NCBI GenBank assembly: GCA_019454045.1
Contig: SKCR01047714.1
Coordinates: 1 to 64,000 of the forward strand
Length of the DNA: 64,000 nt
Source: Zanthoxylum bungeanum
Lineage: Eukaryota; Streptophyta; Magnoliopsida; Sapindales; Rutaceae
Reading direction: 5' to 3'
The notes beneath the pieces were generated by a model, which worked only from the letters and a program-made list of their open reading frames with translations, had not been told where the DNA came from and did no database searches. Made by a program: the position numbers and the translations under genes. Positions 36,101 through 46,199 of this stretch are shown one piece after another (within the stretch, counting starts at the first letter, position 1; every line of letters begins with the position of its first letter).

Positions 36101-37636
36101 CTCCTCTTACAGCTCTTTATTATGCTCATCTTGCCAAGCTGGTAATAATTAAGAGCCTTATTAGATTCATATACATATCGATTATGAAACTCTTTAAATG
36201 TCATTGACACGTATAGGTGGATATAATTCACTTCAGGCTGGTGTACCTGATGGAGTGCTCAATGTTGTACCTGGATTTGGACCAACTGCTGGTGCTGCCA
36301 TTGCCTCGCATATGGACATCGACAAAGTAATTAAGATTCTAAAAATATGATAAAATAATGTTACATATATATGGCTAGCTTCGTCATTCATGTGATCTTG
36401 GATTTTCAATTTGCTATCTTTTAGGTTAGTTTTACAGGGTCTACGGATGTTGGACGTCTAGTCATGCAGGCTGCAGCAACAAGCAATTTAAAACAGGTTT
36501 CGCTTGAATTAGGTAACAAATCACCTCTTTTGATTTTTGATGATGCTGATGTAAATACAGCTACTGACATCGCTCTTTTGGCCAACCTATACAACAAGGT
36601 AATTTTTTTTTTCTAACTTTTATATCTATAATTTATAAGTATGTTACAATAAAGCAAATTTTTTCTTAATTTTTAGGGAGAAATTTGTGTGGCAAGTTCT
36701 CGTGTTTTTGTTCAAGAAGGAATCTATGATGAATTTGAAAAGAAATTGGTTGAAAAAGCAAAAACTTGGATAGTTGGTGATCCTTTTGATCCTACTGTTC
36801 ATCAAGGGCCACAGGTATTCTGCTATTCAATAGACGTTCTTTTAACGTCAATAGTTTTCGACGCTAAAGATCTTATTTTTTACTTCATATGAAGACTTAA
36901 GTAGCAAGAAAATTCTGAAATAATTTATAATCATTTTTCAAAACGGTAAAACATAAGTTGTATGATTCGATTATATGCAACAGGTTAATAAGAAGCAGTT
37001 CGATAAAATTCTTTCTTACATTGAGCAAGGCAAAAGAGAAGGAGCCACCTTATTAACGGGGGGTAAACCTATAGGTGGGAAGGGATATTATATTGAGCCT
37101 ACAATTTTCACTAATGTTAAGGTAAATATTTCAAGCTAGTACATGGGAATCTTGATTACAATATCAAGATTGAAATTATATTATTTAGTTATTAATGTTG
37201 AATGAAATTTTTATAGGAAGACATGGTAATTGCAAAGGATGAAATTTTCGGACCTGTAATGGCATTAATGAAATTCAAGTGAGTATGAATAGCTAGTCTT
37301 GAAAGTAAAAAAAAATACATTTGTGAGATGAAACAAAACAGGAAATATATCTGATATTACAGGACTGTAGATGAGGCGATTAAGAATGCAAACAATACCC
37401 AGTATGGGCTAGCAGCAGGAGTTGTAACCAAGGACTTGAACGTGGCCAACACAGTCTCTAGATCAATTCGAGCAGGCATTATATGGATCAATTGTTATTT
37501 TGGTTTCTCTATGGACTGCCCTTATGGAGGATACAAGATGAGTGGATTTGGTAGGGACTACGGAATGGAATCTTTATACAAGTATCTCCAAATCAAGTCC
37601 GTTGTTACTCCCATTTACAATTCTCCTTGGCTCTAG
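33108..37636 (+). CDS. ALDH2C4: Cytosolic aldehyde dehydrogenase, ALDH2C4 (REF1) type
   Basis: Exons by GT-AG sites and homology: 33108-33210, 35522-35664, 35758-36141, 36237-36326, 36425-36598, 36677-36814, 36984-37121, 37217-37278, 37363-37636. They total 1506 nt, that is 501 residues plus stop, the usual family length. NAD-dependent oxidation of aldehydes to acids; family members of this type convert coniferaldehyde and sinapaldehyde to ferulate and sinapate in the cytosol. No targeting peptide is seen. Key residues fall at the standard ALDH numbers: Asn169 (IIPWNF), Lys192 (VKPAEQT), the FTGS loop 243-246, Glu268 (general base), Cys302 (GEICVASSR) and Glu399 (EIFGP). One oddity: residue 271 is Asn (36515-36517) where the near-invariant ELGGK has Gly. 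Intron 1 is large (2.3 kb) and holds a MITE. All splice sites are canonical and the frame is intact, so the gene looks functional. Which aldehydes it uses is inferred. Confidence 0.93.
33621..34066. mobile_element. MITE with 10 bp target duplication in ALDH intron 1
   Basis: A 446 bp inverted-repeat element. The left end GGAAAAATTAGCATAG pairs with the right end (reverse complement GGGAAAATCAGCATAA), and the similarity continues inward over much of both arms (for example TTTGATAAAATTAAT and TTTATCATTTTACTATTTT). It is flanked by GTTTGTTTGT at 33611-33620 and 34067-34076. A 9-10 bp duplication points to a Mutator-type MITE. It lies wholly inside intron 1. Confidence 0.75.
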
Positions 37637-38840
37637 AACTTGCTCTTGTTTCAAAATTGTGGTGGGTAATTCATATTGTCCATTCGGTACTGCGGTGTTC
37701 TAATTTCTATATCACAACTATTTTTAAATAAAAAGGTTTTAGTGTGCAATAATAGCATATTTTATATGGTATATTTAATTGATGAGCGATGAATATATCT
37801 TATTTATCGCCTCTATATCTTATATTTTGAGAGTTAATTCAAGTTTTATGAGTGTTTTGAGGATTTCTTTGTGTTTTTATAGGATGTGATACATATGGAA
37901 AGGTACAGGTTTGAAACGTCGACAAATCAATGTGTTTTACACCAATGACCTCCTAATTCGCGTAGTCTTTAGTATTTTAGCTATATTGATTTAAGTTGCA
38001 TTGGAAAAAAGACTCAATCACCTATAACTTTATAGTTTATGCCAAAGACTGAATCAGATTCTTTCATGGTAAAAAACGAGCCTAAAAATATGGGATGCAA
38101 TATGTCTCCCATTAGCTCACCAATGAATTCCCATTGGCGCGTCAATAGGACCTAAAATTGGCTTATTGCTCTCTGCCTTCTTTGACGCCTCAATGGGAAC
38201 TCATTAGCGCGCCAATATATCCGAAAATCATATTTCGAGTTGAATTCACATGTTTGAAAGGAGGAAAAAACACAGGACTTCCTATATAAACATAAGCTCA
38301 TCCAAAACCTAAAAATAAGTCTCATAACACAATTTTGGAGTTCCAAAGTAAGGCAAGAACGAGTGCTTTATCTGATGCTGGAGATTGAAGGTGAAGATTA
38401 CAAACATGAGTTCTTTCTTCCATTTTCTCTATAATTCATCTTTTATGAGTTCTTGTTTTGTATCAATAATGATTAGCTCGTATTTATTGATTATCATGAG
38501 TAGCTAAATCATTCATCTAGAGTTGTAATAGATCTTAAGCATTGTATTTAATTAAGTTACATATTTTTATTTTTTTGAGTTTGTTATGTGATCGTTTATT
38601 ATTCTCTGTGTTTGATTACATATTTTATTGTTTGAACAATAATATAATAGTCGTGGTAAATCCTTAGGAACTCGACTGAGAGAATTTAGATTAGTCATAA
38701 GAATAATAGCGCATAATCTAGTTCTTTTGAATAGATTTTCCTTCAAGATAGATATATACTTGCAGGGCATGTGTAGCCAACATTAGAACATAACCTAATC
38801 AGAAAGAAGTAACGCAATGTATGCTTAAGCCTTTCAGAGC
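37637..38840. other. ALDH 3' flank and intergenic DNA
   Basis: A polyadenylation signal AATAAA lies at 37727-37732, about 90 bp after the stop. No further gene is seen. At 38110-38220 there are two diverged copies of a short 'cccattggcgcgtcaat' type sequence. The remainder is unremarkable AT-rich DNA. Confidence 0.55.
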
Positions 38841-38844
38841 ACAA

Positions 38845-39470
38845 TGATGAGATGTGAGATATGTGACAACAACCACCCTATTGATCATTGCATGTTCAAC
38901 TACAATCCAGAGTGGCAAAACCAGCATAATTCTATATGGTACAATAATGAAGGACCCACATATCCCACAAAACCATTACATCCCTTTTATCCACCGTAAG
39001 TTCAAGAATTCCCCAAGAACCAAATCATCCATGGAGGACCTGTTTATGTAGAAAAACCAATGAAAATAATGAAAACGCGAAAAATATTACTAGATTGGAA
39101 GCAATGGTACAGAGTCAGATGACACCATTGAACAAGACAACCTAAGCCAGAGGCCACCGTGAGTTTTCCAAAGTAGCCCAGAAGAAGGGAACGAAGTCGG
39201 CAATGTCATCTCAGTTTTCCATGAGGAATCACAAATATATGAGCCACTCATAACTTCCATACTGATAAAATAAGATGAGGGCGTTAGAATAGACATATTA
39301 AAGTATGTCATTCCAGATTCATTCAATCTGCACTCTCAAATTGACAATCTTGAAATATGTATTGTGCATATGTCTGATGTAGAGCTAGATGAAAAAATTC
39401 GAAGGTGCATCTATAAGGAAGTGATGGAACAAGGAGTAAGACAAGAAAAACTGTGTGAGCCTATTATATA
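38845..39470 (+). pseudogene. Relic of a gypsy gag-like gene
   Basis: From about 38850 the + strand gives MRCEICDNNHPIDHCMFNY, a Cys-X2-Cys-X4-His-X4-Cys knuckle of the sort found in Athila-type gag. Downstream, after stops and frame changes, phrases such as ISVFHEESQIYEPL and VIPDSFNLHSQIDNLE follow. There is no intact frame, and LTRs could not be found around it. Confidence 0.4.
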
Positions 39471-39698
39471 AAAATCTCTTGACACTAGAAGACATATCAC
39501 AGTATGAGGAAACTAGCGTGTTTTAATATGAAAAAGTGCTTTGATTGCATCAAGCGTTTCCTATTCGAATTGTATTAGAATTTGAACTGAAAAAACTTTT
39601 ATTTGACGATTGATTATTTGATTTCTCACAAATCATCCATTCATTGAAAATGGAAGATATAATTGAATCCCTAATACTCGAGGATTGAGGGTTTGATT

Positions 39699-40009
39699 TG
39701 TTGAAGACAGCTGCAAAAGGGCTACCTCACCGTCAACAGCTCATGAGCAAAGAAACAGCTCATGAGCAAGCTGTAAACGTGTCCAAACCGCGTGGCACTG
39801 TTCACGCGGTTTGGGCACTATAAATTGAGCCCTAAATCCATTGTTTCAGTATCCTATAAATCCCTAAATTGTGAGTTTAATAGAGAGTAAAGTGGTGTGA
39901 GAGTTTTTTGTAAAGCTTGAGTTATAAAGCTTTGTAATTCTTTTGTTAGTAATATAAAAGAAGAGTTTTCTCTCCAATCACCTCTATTCGTGTGTGTTTA
40001 ATCACAACA
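39699..40009 (+). mobile_element. Copia element D, 5' LTR
   Basis: A 311 bp LTR from TGTTGAAG to CACAACA, next to a primer-binding site. It has a TATA box (TATAAATT, 39819-39826), a perfect 12 bp inverted repeat (39783-39794 and 39803-39814) and a 16 bp direct repeat holding the palindrome GCTCATGAGC (39735-39750 and 39754-39769). No 3' LTR is present, so the left boundary rests on the TG...CA ends and the usual short LTR length of Tnt1-like elements. Confidence 0.8.
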
Positions 40010-40011
40010 AG

Positions 40012-40024
40012 TGGTATCAGTAGC
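40012..40024 (+). other. Primer-binding site, copia element D
   Basis: TGGTATCAGTAGC, two bases after the LTR end, close to the usual TGGTATCAGAGC with one inserted base. It shows that the element reads on +. Confidence 0.85.
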
Positions 40025-40139
40025 TAAGGTTACTCGGAGGGATCCCGAAACTCAGTAACAGAGCTTCGGTTCGGAAAGTCGGTTCCGACAAAAGTTGTCG
40101 AAAATCGATTTTGAGCATACTATCAGACGTTTCACGGCG

Positions 40140-40600
40140 AGACGAGCACGGTGGTATTTCTCGGCGATCAAACGGAGCCCGGAGAAGCCGCACGCGCCGC
40201 ACGCGCCAACCAGAGGACTCTTCACGCGCCCCACGCGCACTACACGCGCACTACACGCGCACCACGCCCAGACGAAGGTTGAAGACGACGCCACGTCAGC
40301 CGCCCAGTCAGCGCCACGTCAGCGCCCAGTCAGCAGCCCAGTCAGCTGCCACGTCATCCGCCACGTCAGCACGTGACACGTCAGCGGTGTCTAGTAAATT
40401 TCAGATAAGTCCCTGAACTTTCTAGAAATTACAATTTAGCCCCTATACTTTCAGAAATTTTCAATTTAGTCCCTGAACTTTTTAGAAATTTCAATTTAGT
40501 CCCTGAACTTTTCCGTAATTGCACTTTGGCCCCTGAACTTTTGGAAATTGCACTTTGACCCTTGTAATTTCTGGAATTTGTCATTTGGTCCATATGTCGG
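40140..40600 (+). repeat. Copia element D leader with two tandem repeat blocks
   Basis: At about 40195-40265 there are short 'ccacgcgcacta' repeats; at 40290-40385, variants of a unit of about 12 bp around CCACGTCAGC and CCCAGTCAGC; at 40395-40590, about six copies of a unit of about 35 bp around TTAGTCCCTGAACTTT. The block is GC-rich compared with its surroundings. It lies between the primer-binding site and gag, so it is transcribed leader. Confidence 0.75.
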
Positions 40601-40695
40601 ATTTTGACAAACGAAGTGTCACTTCCACCATTTTCGACCATTCCGGACGCAACGGTGAGGTCCGTTTTTTGAAATTCTACTTAGAATTTTTTGTG

Positions 40696-41336
40696 ATGGA
40701 AGGGGGCAATGGAAAAATGGTTTTGTTAACCAGTACCAATTATTTCACATGGAGAGGAAGGATGAAAGACCTTCTGTATGTGAAAGACTATGATGGATCG
40801 ATATTTCTGGAGCAGAAACCAGAAGGAATGACCGATGGAAAATGGGCTAATCTTCACCAGAAAACATGCAGTACTATTCGTCAGTGGATCGACGACAGTA
40901 TCGTGAACCATGTCAGTGAAGAAACAAATGCACGTGTCTTATGGGGAAAGCTGGAGGAGCTTTTCTGAGCAAAGACTGGAAACAAGAAGCTGTACTACAT
41001 CAAGAAGATGATGGGGTTGAAATACCAAGAAGGTACAGCTGTGGCGGACCATATCAATAATTTCCTCGGCACAATGAAAGAATTGTCTGGATTGGGCATA
41101 GACTTCGGTGATGAGGTAAATGGTTTAATACTCCTTAATACGTTACCAGAATCTTGGGAAACGTTCAGATCTACGGTGATAAATTCAGCCGCAGATGGGA
41201 AAGTCACTATGGAGATGGCAAAGACCAGGATCTTCGAGGAAGAAAAGAAGACGAGAATGCAGAGTCAGCATCAGCCTCAACCTCAGAAGCTCTAGTGACA
41301 GAAAAGAACACCAGAAGGGGGAGGAGTAAAAGCTGA
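40696..41336 (+). pseudogene. gag of Tnt1-like copia element D, interrupted
   Basis: ATG at 40696 (MEGGNGKMV). The frame contains LTSTNYFTWRGRMKDLL, typical of the first part of copia gag (family UBN2/DUF4219-like), and a central region with LILLNTLPESWETF. A TGA at 40966-40968 interrupts it. Near 41255-41290 the reading must pass from this frame to the pol frame, where another TGA stands at 41334. Gag would form the particle around the element RNA. Confidence 0.85.
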
Positions 41337-44148
41337 GGCCCAGGTAAATCAGACAAGAACCGGGGGAAATCAAGAACAAGGGATATTGAGTGCTATCACT
41401 GTAAAAAGAAAGGTCATATGAAGCGGGATTGCTACAAACTGAAGAACGAGCAGTCCAGGAGAGATGGTGACTCTAATCAAAAAAGAGTTACCACTACCAC
41501 CGAAAAGACCTCCAAAGAATTCCATATTATATATGAAGAAGATGTTGTGAATCTTGCCAGCCACGAGACCAGTTGGGTGATAGATAGTGGCGCCTCCATA
41601 CACGCCACATCTCGCAGAGACTTCTTTTCATCTTACACACCAGGGGACTACGATGTTGTAAGGATGGGGAATGACGGACAGTCCAAAGCCGTCGGTATTG
41701 GAGACATCTGCCTTGAAACAGACAACGGGACAAGGCTAGTGTTGAAGGGAGTCAAGCACATCCCGGACATCCGGTTAAACCTGATCTCAACAGGCAAGCT
41801 GGATGATGAAGGTTTCTGCAGCACCTTTAGTGATAGATGCTGGAAGCTCACTAAAGGATCAATGGTCGTGGCACGAGGTAAGAAAGATTCAACTCTGTAT
41901 TTGATGCATGCTAAGCTTTCAAATAGTAGCATAAATACAGTTAACAGTAATGAGGCAGCCGAGCTATGGCACAAAAAGCTCGGTCACATGAGTCAAACGG
42001 GGATGGAGATACTACGCAGGCGGAATGTTCTTCCGGAATTGAAGAACTCACACTTACGGAAGTGTGAACACTGCATGGCTGGAAAGCAGAACAGAGTGTC
42101 CTTCCAGAGCTCCCCGCCTCAACGGAAACCGAAGGTACTTGACCTCATACATTCAGATGTATGCGGTCCGATAAAGACAAGAACACTTGGTGGGTCACTG
42201 TATTTTGTGACATTCATTGATGATCATTCAAGGAAGATCTGGGCATACACCTTGAAGAGAACAGATCAAGTGTTGGGAGTGTTCAAAGAGTTTCACGCCC
42301 TGGTGGAGAGAGATACCGGCAAGAAACTGAAATGCATCAGAACAGATAACGGTAGAGAATACAGAGGTCCGTTTGATCAGTACTGCAAGATGCAAGGAAT
42401 TCGACATCAAACGACACCTCCGAAGACACCTCAGCTGAATGGCCTAGCTGAGAGGATGAACAGAACCTTGTGCGAAAGAGTCAGAAGCTTGTTGTCACAA
42501 GCCAAGCTGCCGAAGACATTTTGGGGGGAGGCACTCATCACAGCAGTACATGTTTTGAACATGTCCCCAGCAGTCGCACTGAAAGGTAATGTTCCTAACC
42601 AAGCCTGGACAGGTAAAGAAGTGTCATACGAACACTTGCATGTCTTTGGGTGCAAAGCTTTTGTACACATCCCAAAGGACGAGAGATCCAAGCTTGATGC
42701 AAGGACGCGACAGTGTGTCCTTATTGGCTATGGTCAGGATGATTTCAGCTACAAACTCTATGATCCCGTGGAGAAGAAGATTGTCAGGAGCCGAGATGTT
42801 GTCTTTGTTGAAGACCAGACCATAGAAGATATCCGAAAGGAAATGAAGACAATGCCCTAACAATACAGAGATGTGAATCCAGAACCTCACACACCGGTGC
42901 CAGTACGAGTTGAAGATGAGGTTCCCAGACATGAGGGTACAGGTGATGAAGCTCCCAGAGATGATGATCATGATCAACCACCAGTACCAGAAGCTACACC
43001 AATAGTTCCACAGAGAAGGTCTGACAGAGAGAGGCGACCTTCAACAAGATACTCTGCATATGAGTATGTGCTGCTTACTGACGGGGGAGAACCCGAGAGC
43101 TACCAGGAGGCTGTGGAAACAGAGGACAGAGAAAAGTGGGAGGGAGCCATGCAAGATGAATTGAAATCGCTGCATGACAATCACATTTTTGAGTTGGTGA
43201 AATTGCCAAGAGGCAAACGGGCTTTGAAGAACAAATGGGTGTACAGAGTGAAGCAACAGGAGCATACTTCACAGCCCCGGTACAAAGCCAGATTAGTTGT
43301 CAAGGGATTCAATCAGAGGAAAGGCATTGACTTCGATGAAATCTTCTCTCCAGTTGTGAAGATGTCATCCATCAGAGTGGTACTCAGCTTAGCAGCAAGC
43401 CTCGACCTGGAAGTTGAGCAGATGGATGTCAAGACCGCATTTCTTCACGGAGATCTGGAAGAAGAAATTTACATGGAGCAACCAGAAGGCTTCAGAGTCA
43501 GCGGGAAAGAGGATTTTGTGTGCAGACTCAGGAAAAGCCTCTACGGTTTGAAACAGGCACCGAGACAGTGGTACGTGAAGTTTGAGTCAGTTATGGGGGA
43601 GCATGGATACAAGAAGACCACTTCAGACCATTGTGTTTTCGTTCAGAAGTTTTCTGACGATGACTTTATCATCTTACTGTTGTATGTAGATGATATGTTG
43701 ATTGTTGGCCGGAATCAATCGAGGATTGATAATTTGAAGCAGCAACTGAGTAAGTCTTTTGAGATGAAAGACTTGGGGCCAGCTAAACAGATTCTTTGCA
43801 TCAGGATCGGTCGTGATCGGAAAGCCATAAAGTTATACTTGTCACAAGAGGAGTACATCGAGAAGGTACTTTAGAGATTCCAGATGGACAAGGCTAAAGC
43901 GGTTAGCACTCCTCTTGCTACCCACTTTATATTGAGTACGCAGTGGAGTCCCTCTACTGAGACAGGGAATGAGGAAATGAAACAGGTTCCATACACCTCA
44001 GCAGTGGGAAGTCTAATGTATGCCATGGTGTGCACGAGGCCAGACTTAGCACACGCAGTTGGATTGGTCAGCCGGTTTATGTCAAACCCAGGAAAAGAAC
44101 ACTGGAACGCCGTCAAATGGATTATGCGGTATCTACGAGGCAAAGCTT
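41337..44148 (+). pseudogene. pol of Tnt1-like copia element D, two nonsense codons, 3' truncated
   Basis: One frame throughout, with only two internal stops (TAA 42858-42860, TAG 43872-43874). Order: zinc knuckle CYHCKKKGHMKRDC (from 41391); protease WVIDSGASIHAT; integrase zinc region (H, H, CEHCMAGKQ) and core with DVCGPI, DNGREY and NGLAERMNR, all three catalytic acids kept; reverse transcriptase with KARLVVKGF, VKTAFLHGDL, YGLKQAPRQW and YVDDML (43683-43697). The sequence breaks off at RYLRGKA where RNase H should begin, so RNase H and the 3' LTR are lost. The layout and motifs match Tnt1-94-type elements. It lies between the two host genes. Confidence 0.92.
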
Positions 44149-45187
44149 AATTTTTTATCTGAAATTTTGTCTATTAAAGATCAAAATTTGTGGCAAATAA
44201 AATAGAAAATTAAATATTTTAAAGTTATTTATAAATATGAATATAATTTTAAATGGGGTGGACCTATTTGAATTGCAAAAATTACTTTGAACACTCAAAT
44301 TTTTTTAAAAAAATTATTATAAAAATACCCATAATTTATTTACACTTAAGGACAATTAAATATAATATTAATATTTTAGACACCCATTTAACTTTTTTTT
44401 TTTTTAAATCCTGATATTTACTTACCTCTTCAACATCAAATATATATAATAAACAAATTGACTAAATGATATTGTTCAATTGTAAATAGGTTTAACTTTT
44501 GCATTACAAGAAAAATACAAAAAAAAAAGAAAAAAATGCCCTTGGTTGACGAAATTTGAAGGAAACAAATCTGCAATTATAGGAACAGTAAGAGAAAAAG
44601 AAAAAAGAGGGAGAGCGAAGTTAGATGATATTAGTTTGCAGGGCCAGGAAAGAAATAACAAAAAGATGAATAAAATATTCATCTGCGAACGGAAATAGTA
44701 TTCCATAAGTGCAATTAGAGTTGATAATAATGACGATATTGAAGAAGAATTCAAAAAATTAGAGTTGATAATTGAATAATCACTTAAATAAGGTGCTGCT
44801 GATCTAACAACACAAACAATAACTATAGAATCAGATAAATTGTTGAATGTTGCATTTTCAAGTATTGACTTTAGAGAAAAGATAGATTTTTTTTTTTTAA
44901 AAAAAAAAAATAAATATAAATTTGATGATTGTGTGAAGTAAAAATTAATTTTTTAAAATTTAATTTATGAGTATATTGAGTAAATGAGTGTTCAAAGTAT
45001 GACCCTTTCAAATGAGACAGTAAACCTATTAATATGACGACATCTAATCTTGAGATGAAAAATATAACATTGAAGAGCATTAATTTTTCTACAATGTGAA
45101 GATCAAGCACTAAATTTACTAAAAAAGCCTCGTAAACTTATTGCAGAGACAGAGAACACCACACATGTCCAATTTTCATATTGAAAC
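44149..45187. other. AT-rich intergenic DNA after element D
   Basis: No gene is recognised. It has A/T runs at about 44390-44406, 44519-44538 and 44887-44910, and a minus-strand frame at 44476-44754 with no similarity I know. It includes the truncation point of element D. Confidence 0.5.
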
Positions 45188-45204
45188 CAGCAAAGTAGAA
45201 ATAC

Positions 45205-45243
45205 TCTTCTTCTTCTTCTTCTTCTTCTTCTTCTTCTTCTTCT

Positions 45244-45292
<49 letters not shown>

Positions 45293-45440
45293 GAAACGAG
45301 GGAAACTCGCCACCAAACCACTTATTTTGGGCCGCGGTGCAGGTAAAATCACCCGCTGTCCCAGACACTTATAAGAAACTGGATTCGAATCCAGAACCTC
45401 AATGTGAGATCCTGGACCCTACACCACCAAGCCACCTGGA
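45205..45440 (-). mobile_element. tRNA-derived SINE next to MBF1c
   Basis: Minus strand, head to tail: TCCAGGTGGC at 45440, an A-box-like TGGCTTGGTGG (45424-45434), a B-box-like GGATTCGAATCC (45381-45392), a unique body, then an A tail of 46 bases (45246-45291) and about 14 GAA units (45205-45245). It is flanked by a 17 bp duplication CAGCAAAGTA(G/C)AAATAC at 45188-45204 and 45441-45457, with one mismatch. Pol III boxes, poly-A tail and long duplication are the marks of a plant SINE. Confidence 0.85.
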
Positions 45441-45495
45441 CAGCAAAGTACAAATACACATAAACCAAAACACGATAACGTCGTTTAAATAATCA

Positions 45496-45933
45496 TCACT
45501 TGCTGATTTTCCCCCTAAGTGTCACGCCAAGGGCCTTCTCCATCTTCGTCAAAACAGCTTGGTTCAGCACGGCCTTTCCTTTCTCATACTCCTGAACCAC
45601 CTGGGGCCGCTCGTTTATCTGCTTAGCCAGCTCGGCTTGACTCATCTTCTTCTCCAGCCGCGCCTTCTGTATCAACTGCCTCACCTCAGCCGGTACCCGC
45701 CCCAAAGTATCCGGTTCTGTTCCCTCATCCAGCTTCCTAGCGTTGACCGCCGGTCCTGCAGTCTTCTTGTTCGATCCAGCGTCGAACTTCTTGATGGTCT
45801 GGACAGGCGCGCCGGAACGCAGTGCCTGGTTCACGGCCTTCGGGGCTCGCAAATCTTGAGCCTTGTTCTTGGACTTGTGTAGCACCACAGGCTCCCAATC
45901 CTGTGTAATTGCTCCTGGATACCTGCTCGGCAT
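45496..45933 (-). CDS. MBF1C: Multiprotein bridging factor 1c, transcriptional co-activator
   Basis: An intronless frame of 145 residues from ATG 45931-45933 to TGA 45496-45498. An upstream in-frame ATG at 46029 exists, but the MPSRYPGAITQDWEPVV start is the conserved one of the MBF1c subgroup, and the TATA box at 46069 fits a leader of about 100 nt. The N-terminal MBF1 domain is followed, at about residues 85-140, by a helix-turn-helix of the XRE/Cro type (KKMSQAELAKQINERPQVV), and the C-terminus is LGVTLRGKISK. MBF1c bridges DNA-bound activators and TBP in the nucleus and is a heat-induced regulator of thermotolerance. The absence of introns agrees with MBF1c rather than MBF1a/b. Family members usually have Pro where this one has Leu in GKAVLNQ. 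The frame is intact, so it is probably functional. Confidence 0.94.
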   Translation of the reverse strand: MPSRYPGAITQDWEPVVLHKSKNKAQDLRAPKAVNQALRSGAPVQTIKKFDAGSNKKTAGPAVNARKLDEGTEPDTLGRVPAEVRQLIQKARLEKKMSQAELAKQINERPQVVQEYEKGKAVLNQAVLTKMEKALGVTLRGKISK

Positions 45934-46065
45934 CGTTGAAATAGATAAGAGAGATCTAGAAGAAATGGTTTTAATTAATTTTTTATCTTCTTTTGTTGTA
46001 GCAAATTCAAAATGACAGACAATTAGCATTTAGCACTGATCATGCTAGAGGGAGGGACGGTGTCG

Positions 46066-46112
46066 GTTTATATAGTAGAAGCATTGTATCTGGAAAGTTC
46101 TGCCACCTTCGA
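46066..46112 (-). promoter_or_regulatory. MBF1c promoter: TATA box and heat shock element
   Basis: A TATA box (TATATA on both strands, 46069-46074) lies 136 bp before the ATG. Behind it, 46093-46100 reads GAAAGTTC, a GAAnnTTC heat-shock core, and a further TTC at 46108-46110 is in the same 5 bp register with one unit missing between. G-box-like ACGTGG and CCACGT words occur near 46150 and 46195. The arrangement agrees with the known heat induction of MBF1c genes; function here is inferred. Confidence 0.6.
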
Positions 46113-46199
46113 GGTTGCGGTTAGCGAGCGAGGGAATTATGAGGATGACGTGGCAAATCATTATTGGTTCTTATAGCTGACGAGGACGGTTATTGCCAC

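Noticed and set aside
40095..40416. Two overlapping Arg/Pro/Ala-rich frames on +
   Set aside because: They are by-products of the GC-rich tandem repeats in the leader of copia element D.
45103..45374. Poly-Lys/Glu and poly-Phe frames
   Set aside because: They are translations of the SINE's A tail and GAA microsatellite, not proteins.
45934..46029. 32-residue N-terminal extension of MBF1c from an upstream ATG
   Set aside because: The conserved protein start is MPSRYPGA at 45933. The extension has no family match and lies in the expected leader.
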